This document shows, piece after piece, positions 1 through 5,059 of a stretch of 5,484 nt of DNA. This DNA is from Bacillota bacterium. GTDB taxonomy: Bacteria; Bacillota; Clostridia; Christensenellales; CALWSW01. The DNA lies in contig JAEYFO010000094.1 in assembly GCA_023402915.1 (NCBI GenBank), positions 1 through 5,484 of the forward strand. Direction: 5' to 3'. Every line of letters begins with the position of its first letter. Positions within the stretch are counted from its first letter, which is position 1. Under the pieces are notes generated by a model, which was given only the letters and a program-made list of their open reading frames with translations, was not told where the DNA came from and did no database searches. The position numbers and the translations under genes are program-made.

Positions 1-265
1 GACCGCCGCTGTTATTTGCTGCAAAAACCCGCCGCCCGCGTCCGAACTCTTTTCAAGACTTCTCTGCGCTTTGCCGCCAAACCCCTTCTTTTTGTCAAAC
101 GTCTTTTCCCGCCCGCGGCCTTCGCGATCCGCCAACCGCCCTTCCCGCTTCCGGCTGCGTCTCCTTCTTTTCCCTTAGGATACGCCGGAGCGCGCCGCCC
201 GATTCCCGCTTTGTTTCGCGCCCGTTTCTTCCTTTTTCCCACTTTTCCCAAAATGTTCCGAACCC
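1..265. other. Non-coding, pyrimidine-rich region upstream of the amidohydrolase gene
   Basis: I see no gene here. The plus strand is strikingly rich in C and T, with repeated short CTTCC, TTTCCC and CCGCC runs. Open frames that cross it give low-complexity Arg/Lys-rich products (minus strand) or Pro/Phe/Arg-rich products (plus strand), lack convincing ribosome binding sites and resemble no family I recognise. No clear hairpin with a T-tract is visible. The strand bias is similar to that in the other long gap at 1123-1739, so this may be a general style of intergenic DNA in this genome. The end of an unseen upstream gene could lie just beyond position 1. Confidence 0.6.
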
Positions 266-266
266 T

Positions 267-295
267 TTGCGTCTTTGGCGCTCTGGCGGTATAAT
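267..295 (+). promoter_or_regulatory. Sigma-70/SigA-type promoter of the amidohydrolase gene
   Basis: A perfect -10 box, TATAAT, lies at 290-295. A weaker -35 box, TTGCGT (3 of 6 consensus bases, including the key TTG), lies at 267-272, which gives an ideal 17-bp spacer. There is no TG extension before the -10 box. Transcription would start near 302 and leave an untranslated leader of about 30 nt that contains the ribosome binding site. No operator or riboswitch fits in so short a leader, so regulation, if any, would act at the promoter or upstream of it. Confidence 0.75.
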
Positions 296-317
296 AAGAC
301 CCGTCAAACCAGACTTC

Positions 318-323
318 GGAGGA
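318..323 (+). promoter_or_regulatory. Ribosome binding site GGAGGA that fixes the TTG start
   Basis: GGAGGA at 318-323 sits 7 nt before TTG at 331. An in-frame TAA at 295-297 closes the frame upstream, and no ATG or GTG lies in frame between it and 331. The next in-frame ATG (residue 34) would delete the metal-binding HNH motif. The site therefore settles the start codon. Confidence 0.85.
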
Positions 324-330
324 ACCAGGA

Positions 331-1122
331 TTGCATCAGTACGACATCATCGATTTTCACAACCATATTTTCCCCGGAAAGATCGTCCGCAAGGCCGTGG
401 ACGCCATCGGCGCGTTCTACGCCTCGGCCATGGAGGGCGTCGGTTCGCCGGAGGATCTGCTTGCCGACGGAAAAAAGGCGGGTATCTCCCGCTTTGTGGT
501 GCATTCCGCCGCCACGACCCCGGCGCAGGTGCAGCATATCAACGAATTCATCCATGACGAAGCCCAAAAGCACCCGGAATTCATCCCCTTCGCCACGCTC
601 CATCCCTTCATGGACGACCTCGAAGCGGAGGTGGACCGCATCCTTTCGTGGGGGATGCCGGGCATCAAGCTGCATCCGGATTTTCAGCAGTTCAATCTGG
701 ACGATCCCCGGGCGCTTGAAATGTACCGCATCGTGGGCGACCGGGCGATTTTCCTTCTGCACATGGGCGACGCGACCCGAAGCTACTCTGCGCCGGAGCG
801 GCTGGCCCGGGTGCTCGACCGTTTCCCGTCGCTGCGGGTCATCGGCGCGCACTTTGGCGGCTACAACGCCTGGGAACAGTCCCGCCGGTATCTCGTCGGA
901 CGCGACCTGTATTTTGATACGTCCAGCTCGCTGTTCAAGCTCACGACGCAGGAAGCGCTGGACATGATGCACGACCACGGCGTGGAAAAAATGCTCTACG
1001 GCACGGATTACCCCATGTGGACGCACGAGGAGGAGCTGGGCCGTTTTGACACGCTGCCGCTGAGCGAACAGGAGCGGCAGATGATCTTCCACGACAACGG
1101 CGCGAAGCTGCTGGGGCTTTGA
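331..1122 (+). CDS. Amidohydrolase family protein (Amidohydro_2-type metal-dependent TIM-barrel hydrolase)
   Basis: This 263-aa soluble protein is predicted to be a cytoplasmic metal-dependent hydrolase or decarboxylase of the amidohydrolase superfamily (PF04909 type). The expected ligands are visible in order: the DFHNH motif near the N-terminus (H10 and H12), GIKLHPDFQ at 111-119 (K113, H115), H144 in LLHMGD, H174 in GAHFGG, and D226 in YGTDYP. Together these form the usual HxH...H...H...D metal centre of the barrel. The length is at the short end of the family, as is common for bacterial single-domain members. There is no signal peptide or membrane segment. The gene starts with TTG, is preceded by its own promoter and followed by a terminator, so it looks monocistronic. 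The substrate cannot be read from sequence: relatives include decarboxylases and lactone or amide hydrolases, and no neighbouring pathway gene helps. The family is secure; the reaction is unknown. Confidence 0.93.
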   Translation: MHQYDIIDFHNHIFPGKIVRKAVDAIGAFYASAMEGVGSPEDLLADGKKAGISRFVVHSAATTPAQVQHINEFIHDEAQKHPEFIPFATLHPFMDDLEAEVDRILSWGMPGIKLHPDFQQFNLDDPRALEMYRIVGDRAIFLLHMGDATRSYSAPERLARVLDRFPSLRVIGAHFGGYNAWEQSRRYLVGRDLYFDTSSSLFKLTTQEALDMMHDHGVEKMLYGTDYPMWTHEEELGRFDTLPLSEQERQMIFHDNGAKLLGL

Positions 1123-1251
1123 GGGGGCGAAAAGAAAACGCACCCTTGGCGCGCCGTCCGTCCCGTGCAAGGCCCGCCGGTCTTTGTCAGGGGAGCGCTG
1201 CGTTTCCAAAGCGCCTTCTTTGTGCGGCTTTTCCGTGCTCTTCGTGCTTTT

Positions 1252-1293
1252 CCAAAACGCAAAAAACGCTCTGCATCGCGCAGGGCGTTTCTT
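1252..1293 (+). terminator. Intrinsic terminator of the amidohydrolase gene, copy 1 of a duplicated element
   Basis: An 11-bp stem pairs 1264-1274 with 1280-1290. All pairs are Watson-Crick except one T-G wobble (1270/1284). The loop is ATCGC (1275-1279), and GTTTCTT follows. It lies 141 nt after the amidohydrolase stop. Read from the minus strand, a run of six T follows the stem, but the wobble becomes an A/C mismatch, so the plus direction appears favoured. The whole unit, including its 5' CCAAAACGC leader (1252-1260), recurs almost unchanged at 1630-1671. Confidence 0.75.
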
Positions 1294-1629
1294 CATGCAA
1301 ACTCGTGTGTGAGAACGCTCCCGCTGTGATTTTCGCGCCCCAAAGCCACTTTCCGCGTTTCTCTCCCAAAGGGCTTTTTTCGAGCGCTTGGCTGAGGCTC
1401 TTTGTTCTTTTTCAAAAAAGGCTTTGCCCCGCTCCCCCGCCGCGCGCCTCTCTCGGGAGCGTCGCCTTTTTAATTAATTCGCTCTTTGGGACGCACAGCG
1501 CGCTAAAGACCGTTGGACGCCTTGGATCTTTGCACCCGCTTCTCCCTTTCCCCCTGAACCCTGTGGTTTCCAACAGGGGCGCAGGGTTCTTTTCAAGGCT
1601 GCGGCCTGCTCGATCCGATTTCTTCTTCC
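1294..1629. other. Non-coding interval between the two terminator copies
   Basis: No credible gene lies here. Short open frames exist on both strands, but they have low-complexity Arg/Lys/Pro-rich products and no good ribosome binding site. Several weak hairpins can be drawn: CGCTCCC at 1430-1436 with GGGAGCG at 1455-1461, followed by TTTTT at 1467-1471; AAAGCC at 1342-1347 with GGCTTT at 1372-1377, which runs into a T-tract ending at 1380; and the structure at 1556-1594 listed separately. An AT island (TTAATTAATT) lies at 1470-1479. These look like spare or decayed termination signals; none contains a recognisable RNA gene. Confidence 0.5.
1556..1594 (+). other. Terminator-like hairpin with two competing right arms
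   Basis: GAACCCTG (1556-1563) pairs perfectly with CAGGGTTC (1582-1589), and TTTT follows at 1590-1593, which is terminator-like. The same left arm can instead fold locally: CCCTGTGG at 1559-1566 pairs with CC at 1570-1571 and ACAGGG at 1573-1578, leaving A1572 or A1573 unpaired. The two folds exclude each other. No gene downstream on the plus strand would be controlled by a switch here, so a degenerate terminator or chance is more likely than an attenuator. Confidence 0.3.
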
Positions 1630-1671
1630 CCAAAACGCAAAAACGCCCGGCATCGCGCAGGGCGTTTTCTT
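1630..1671 (-). terminator. Bidirectional intrinsic terminator after the CNNM/CorC gene, copy 2 of a duplicated element
   Basis: The stem pairs 1640-1651 with 1657-1668 around the same ATCGC loop (1652-1656), with one G/A mismatch (1649/1659). On the plus strand a long T-rich tail follows (1665-1675). On the minus strand five T and then GCGTTTTG follow, so it can end transcription from both sides. It lies about 70 nt past the stop of the minus-strand CNNM/CorC gene, which is its natural client, and backs up the first terminator for read-through from the left. It differs from copy 1 by two substitutions and single-base changes in the A and T runs. Confidence 0.75.
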
Positions 1672-1739
1672 TTTTCTGTTTTGTGTTGACGCACTTTTGC
1701 GCCGCCGGTTTTCTCGCGTTTTCACGCCCTCCCGCAGGC

Positions 1740-3038
1740 TCAGCGCTCTTCCTTCTTTTCCGCCGGCTCCGCCGCTTCCTCCGGCCGGACTTCCACTTCG
1801 ATCTCCAGCACGCGGCGCGCGTCGGTCTTTGTCACGGTGACGTGCAGCTTGCCGCAGTCGAACCGGGCGCCCACGGTGGGGATCTTCTGAAGCTGCTCCG
1901 TGACCCAGCCGCCCACGGTGGGGTGGGTCAGCTCCTCGTCCTTGCAGTGGTAATCCACCAGCTCGAACAGATCCTCCAGATCCGCGCCGCAATCGACGGC
2001 ATAGCGGTTTTCGCCCAGCTTTTTGAAATGCTCGACCACTTCGTCGTGCTCATCCCAAATTTCGCCCACCAGTTCCTCAAGGATGTCCTCGAGCGTCACC
2101 AGACCCACCGTGCCGCCGTATTCGTCCACGACGATCGCCATGTGGGACTGGCTCTTTTGCAGCTCCCGCAAAAGCTCTGCGATCTTCTTGTTTTCCGTCA
2201 CATACAGCACGGGGCTGATGATGCTCGCGATGGTGGTCTTTCCCTCGCTCAGCAGGCGGTAAAAGTCCTTTTCGTGGATAACGCCCTTGATGTCGTCGAT
2301 ATTTTCGCCGTAAACGGGCATACGGGAATAGCCGTTGAGCAGGAAGGATTCTCGGATATCCTCCATGGAGTCCTCTTCCTGCACCGCCTCCAGCTCCACC
2401 CGGGGCGTGAGGATCTCCTCCGCCGTCACCTCGTCAAAGGCCATGGCCGAGCGGATCAGCTCGCTTTCCTGCGAATCGATCACGCCTTCGCTCTCGACCT
2501 CGTCGATGATGGTCTTGAGCTCCTCCTCCGTGATGTTCGGGCGGCTCTTGAAGTGAAACACCTTGCCAAGGAACCTGCGCCACAGGGAGAACAGGCCGCT
2601 CAGCGGCGTCATGACCAGCATGATCCCCCGCACCGCCGGCGTGACCGCCATAGCAAACCCTTCGGGAAATTCCTTGGCCAGCGTTTTGGGCGTGATCTCG
2701 CCAAAAATCAGCACCAGCACCGTCATCACGGCCGTGGAAATCGTCACGCCCTTTGCGCCCAACAAATTGGTAAACAGCACCGTCGCCAGAGAGGCCGAAA
2801 GGATGTTGACGATGTTGTTTCCGATCAGAAGGGTCGAAAGCAGCCGGTCGTATTGCTCCGCCAGGCGCAGCGTGCGCGCGGCCCTTGCGGCCTGCTTCCC
2901 ATCGGAAGAGGCCAGGTTTTTGAGCCGGATGGTGTTGAGACTGGTGAACGCCGTTTCCGTTGCGGAAAAAAATGCCGAAAGCAGCAGCAGTCCGCCGATC
3001 GCCAGGAAAAACCCGATGTTACTACTGTGACCGTCCAA
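1740..3038 (-). CDS. CNNM/HlyC/CorC family membrane protein (DUF21 + CBS pair + CorC_HlyC domain)
   Basis: This 432-aa integral membrane protein is often annotated as hemolysin C or magnesium/cobalt efflux protein CorC. Residues 1-160 form the DUF21/CNNM transmembrane domain. Hydrophobic stretches lie at about 8-24, 66-92, 97-113 and 128-150. The domain carries the family signatures FFSATETAF (23-31) and GEITPK (113-118). Two CBS domains follow (about 205-265 and 270-330, with GYSRMPVY at 236-243 and VVDEYGGTVGLVTLEDILEE at 303-322), then a CorC_HlyC C-terminal domain (about 345-418) and a charged tail. Relatives bind adenine nucleotides with the CBS pair and are implicated in Mg2+ transport; haemolysis is a historical label. 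I chose the TTG at 3038 because MDGHSSNIGF then leads directly into the first membrane helix, as in relatives. An ATG at 3185 would add 49 polar residues and overlap the Nudix gene. The order mutY-Nudix-this gene allows one transcript, but the 109-nt gap leaves this open. Confidence 0.93.
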   Translation of the reverse strand: MDGHSSNIGFFLAIGGLLLLSAFFSATETAFTSLNTIRLKNLASSDGKQAARAARTLRLAEQYDRLLSTLLIGNNIVNILSASLATVLFTNLLGAKGVTISTAVMTVLVLIFGEITPKTLAKEFPEGFAMAVTPAVRGIMLVMTPLSGLFSLWRRFLGKVFHFKSRPNITEEELKTIIDEVESEGVIDSQESELIRSAMAFDEVTAEEILTPRVELEAVQEEDSMEDIRESFLLNGYSRMPVYGENIDDIKGVIHEKDFYRLLSEGKTTIASIISPVLYVTENKKIAELLRELQKSQSHMAIVVDEYGGTVGLVTLEDILEELVGEIWDEHDEVVEHFKKLGENRYAVDCGADLEDLFELVDYHCKDEELTHPTVGGWVTEQLQKIPTVGARFDCGKLHVTVTKTDARRVLEIEVEVRPEEAAEPAEKKEER

Positions 3039-3049
3039 AAAGATCCACA

Positions 3050-3056
3050 CTCCTTT
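3050..3056 (-). promoter_or_regulatory. Ribosome binding site AAAGGAG supporting the TTG start of the CNNM/CorC gene
   Basis: AAAGGAG on the minus strand (3056-3050) lies 11 nt before TTG at 3038, slightly longer than ideal. It is the only good Shine-Dalgarno match near the N-terminus of the membrane domain. GTG at 3050-3048 is in frame but overlaps the site itself, so it is unlikely to be used. No convincing promoter is visible in the 109-nt gap; TTGAAA occurs near its middle without a matching -10 box. Confidence 0.6.
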
Positions 3057-3147
3057 TATTGCATTGTTTTGTTGTTGTTTTTTAGGATCGTTTTCAAGCG
3101 CCGCGTCCGCAGCGCCGGTTTTCTCTGTTTTGTTTGCCCCGCGCCCT

Positions 3148-3729
3148 TCAAGGCAGTTCTTTCGCGCGGCGCATGAGCTTTTCATACAGCGGAAGCATGT
3201 GCGCCTCGGCGACGGCTTCCTTCATCCTGGAAAAAGGGATCCAGCTTACGCCGCTGTTTTCGTCCGGCTTGACGCGAAGCGGCGCGCTTTCGTCCGCCTC
3301 GAACAGGTAGCACAGCGAAAAATGCAGGTGGGGCGGAACGTATTGCCCCCGCCGTACATGGGCCTGCACCGGAAGAATGTCCAGCGAAACGGGAGTTTGG
3401 CGCACCGGCCGGGGCGAAACGCCCGTCTCTTCCATCGCTTCCCGCAGCGCCACCGCAAGCAGATCGCCCTCGCCGTCTGCGTGTCCGCCGCTCCACGACC
3501 AGGAGCGGTAGATGTTGTGATAGACCATCAGCGCCCTGTCCCGCGCCGGATCGACGATCCAGCCGGACGCGGTCAGGTGCATCAGCGCGCTCGTGCGAAG
3601 AAGAATGTCCGGCGTGCGGCCGATGGCGTCCAGCATGGCCGCCCGTTCGATTTTTTCCCGCCCGTCAAAGGGAACGTAGCCCTCGACGATCCCTCGCGCC
3701 GTTTCCCATTCCCGCCTTGCGTCCTGCAT
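3148..3729 (-). CDS. Nudix hydrolase, translationally coupled to mutY
   Basis: This 193-aa soluble protein is predicted to hydrolyse a nucleoside diphosphate linked to another moiety, using Mg2+ or Mn2+. The Nudix box spans residues 82-104: G82, then REAMEETGV at 96-104, with the catalytic R96, E97, E100, E101 and G103 all present. Against the consensus GX5EX7REUXEEXGU, the first glutamate position (88) is glycine, and a glutamate sits one residue earlier (87). Flanking motifs HLTASGWIVDP (51-61), WSWSGGHADG (77-86), PPHLHFSLCYLF (132-143) and SGVSWIPF (159-166) resemble an uncharacterised Nudix subfamily with the HLTASAWV/GGHADGDEDLL/HLHxDxRFLF pattern (cd03674 type, from memory). The first 45 residues are a helical extension. 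The ATG overlaps the mutY stop by one base. Coupling to MutY suggests nucleotide-pool sanitation, as for MutT, but the protein is not a typical MutT and the substrate is unproven. Confidence 0.93.
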   Translation of the reverse strand: MQDARREWETARGIVEGYVPFDGREKIERAAMLDAIGRTPDILLRTSALMHLTASGWIVDPARDRALMVYHNIYRSWSWSGGHADGEGDLLAVALREAMEETGVSPRPVRQTPVSLDILPVQAHVRRGQYVPPHLHFSLCYLFEADESAPLRVKPDENSGVSWIPFSRMKEAVAEAHMLPLYEKLMRRAKELP

Positions 3730-4877
3730 CAGACTTCCTCCTCAAACAGGGACTGCTGCAAAAACCGCCGCGCCGGTGTTCCCTCCGGCGAAAACAACCC
3801 CTCATAGGCCGAAAACGCCGACGGCAGCGCGTACCGTTCCCGCTCGTCCGCCGCCGCCCACCTGCCCGTTTTTTCTGCAAAGGGCGCTGCGCAGCGGATC
3901 AAAAACGCCTGCATATGCCATTCCACGTGGGTAAAAATATGTTTGCTTTGGGGAAGCGGTTTGACGGACAGCACCTGCGCGCCTTCGCCCTCGAGCCGCT
4001 TTCGCACCGCCGTCCCGTCCCAATGGCCGTCCAGCAGCGGAAACTGCCACATGCCCGCCAGCAGTCCCTTTTCCGGCCGTTTTTCCAAAAGAAACTGCGC
4101 TTTTCCACTCGTTTCCTCCGCCCCGGTTACGACCAGCACGGTCTTTTCCTCGATCCGGCGGGGCTTTTTCGGCTTTTTGACCGGGCGGAGCAGCGCCGTT
4201 CCCCGCGCTTTGGCAAGGCAAAGGCTCGCGAGCGGACACGCCTCGCAGCGCGGCGCGCCGTTTGGCAGGCAGACCGTCGCGCCCAGCTCCATGAGCGCCT
4301 GATTGAACTCCCCCGCCCGCTCCAAAGGCATCTGCGCTTCGATCTCTTTGCCGATCCCCCGGCGAATTTTCGGGTCGGTCACGTCGCCGGAAAAATCCGT
4401 CAGCCGCGCCGTCACCCGAAGGACGTTGCCGTCCACCGCCGCCGCAGGCAGGCCGTAAGCGATGGACGCGATGGCCCCCGCCGTATACTCCCCCACGCCG
4501 GGCAGGCTGCGAAGGAGCGCCACGGACGCAGGCAGCCGCCCGCCGTCCCGCTCCAGAACGATTTTTGCCGCCCGCTGAAGATTGCGCACCCGGCTGTAAT
4601 ACCCCAGCCCCTCCCAAAGCTTGAGCAGCTGCTCTTCCGGCGCGGCGGCCAGCGCCGAAACGTCGGGCAGCGCCGCCAGAAACCGGTCGAAATAGGGCTT
4701 GACCGCCTCGACGCGGGTCTGCTGAAGCATCACCTCGGAGATCCAGACCCGGTAGGGCGTGGGATCCTCCCGCCACGGGAGCACGCGGGCGTGCCCGTCA
4801 TACCACAAAAGAAGCGGCCCCGCCAACGGAGGCAGAGCAGGGGCGAAATGTTCCGCCGGAGCAGCCTGTGTTTTCAT
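3729..4877 (-). CDS. mutY: A/G-specific adenine DNA glycosylase MutY
   Basis: This 382-aa base-excision repair enzyme removes adenine paired with 8-oxoguanine (or G) and so prevents G:C to T:A mutations. The N-terminal HhH-GPD domain contains PWREDPTPYRVWISEVMLQQT with the catalytic glutamate E48, the helix-hairpin-helix LPGVGEYTAGAI (125-136), and VDGNVLR with the catalytic aspartate D149. The [4Fe-4S] cluster ligands are C203, C211, C214 and C220. The first spacing is seven residues rather than the six of E. coli, through a CLPNGAPRC segment I recall as common in clostridial MutY. The C-terminal MutT-like domain (about 245-380) has GMWQFP (275-280) and FTH (315-317), where many relatives have FSH in the 8-oxoguanine recognition loop. 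Length is normal for the full two-domain enzyme. ATG 4877 is preferred because AAAGAGG lies 7 nt upstream (4891-4885) and the N-terminus fits the family; an ATG at 4943 would add 22 basic residues. It is the first gene of a coupled pair with the Nudix hydrolase. Confidence 0.97.
   Translation of the reverse strand: MKTQAAPAEHFAPALPPLAGPLLLWYDGHARVLPWREDPTPYRVWISEVMLQQTRVEAVKPYFDRFLAALPDVSALAAAPEEQLLKLWEGLGYYSRVRNLQRAAKIVLERDGGRLPASVALLRSLPGVGEYTAGAIASIAYGLPAAAVDGNVLRVTARLTDFSGDVTDPKIRRGIGKEIEAQMPLERAGEFNQALMELGATVCLPNGAPRCEACPLASLCLAKARGTALLRPVKKPKKPRRIEEKTVLVVTGAEETSGKAQFLLEKRPEKGLLAGMWQFPLLDGHWDGTAVRKRLEGEGAQVLSVKPLPQSKHIFTHVEWHMQAFLIRCAAPFAEKTGRWAAADERERYALPSAFSAYEGLFSPEGTPARRFLQQSLFEEEV
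3734..3743 (-). promoter_or_regulatory. Strong ribosome binding site of the Nudix gene inside the end of mutY
   Basis: GAGGAGGAAG on the minus strand (3743-3734) encodes the Glu-Glu-Glu end of MutY and also offers a near-perfect Shine-Dalgarno sequence. GGAGG (3741-3737) is 7 nt from the Nudix ATG at 3729. The arrangement TGATG, in which stop and start share the A at 3729, is a classic sign of translational coupling. Confidence 0.85.
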
Positions 4878-4961
4878 GGGGACGCCTCTTTCATTTTTGC
4901 GAAACCTGCTTTTGTAAACCCCGCGAAAGCGCCCCTTGGGCATCGCTTCCGCTTGTTCAGC

Positions 4962-4990
4962 AGTATATCATATTTTTTCCCGGCTGCACA
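4962..4990 (-). promoter_or_regulatory. Probable promoter of mutY
   Basis: On the minus strand TATACT (4967-4962, 5 of 6 consensus bases) lies 17 bp after TGTGCA (4990-4985, a poor -35 match). An A-rich spacer and an overlapping TATGAT make the -10 region AT-rich against a GC-rich background. Transcription would begin around 4955, giving a leader of about 80 nt before ATG 4877. The weak -35 box makes this tentative; mutY might also receive read-through from mntP, since I see no clear terminator after mntP. Confidence 0.5.
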
Positions 4991-5059
4991 GGGGGAAGAA
5001 TCTTGCCGGCCTTTGCGCCCTGCTGCGCGTTCGCCTTTCTTCCCTGCGCCCGACCGCGC

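Noticed and set aside
17..29. A 13-nt match (TGCTGCAAAAACC) between the window start and the end of mutY near 3754
   Set aside because: A match of this length is expected by chance in about one in five windows of this size; it does not extend and lies in unrelated contexts.
12..294. Short open frames on both strands in the left-hand gap
   Set aside because: The products are low-complexity and basic or proline-rich, with no ribosome binding site or known family. The plus frame would end inside the promoter.
304..1296. A 330-codon minus-strand open frame opposite the amidohydrolase
   Set aside because: The plus-strand frame has the complete metal-binding motif set, a promoter and a ribosome binding site. 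The minus frame has none and runs through the terminator.
1187..1633. Minus-strand open frames of 60-73 codons in the convergent gap
   Set aside because: They contain or abut the terminator repeats, have low-complexity products and lack credible start signals.
3098..3115. A GC-rich hairpin in the Nudix-CNNM gap followed by T-rich DNA on the plus strand
   Set aside because: It would terminate plus-strand transcription, but no plus-strand gene precedes it. On the minus strand no T-run follows, so it is not a convincing terminator of the mutY-Nudix unit.
1119..3176. A 685-codon open frame on the plus strand across the CNNM/CorC gene
   Set aside because: It is antisense to a clear membrane protein with recognisable domains. 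Its product is His/Arg-rich, has no family resemblance and begins inside the end of the amidohydrolase gene. GC-rich codon use on the real strand explains the lack of stops.
4878..4943. An upstream ATG (4943) extending MutY by 22 residues
   Set aside because: The extension is basic and unlike MutY N-termini, and its ribosome binding site is poor. ATG 4877 has AAAGAGG at proper spacing. Usage cannot be fully excluded.
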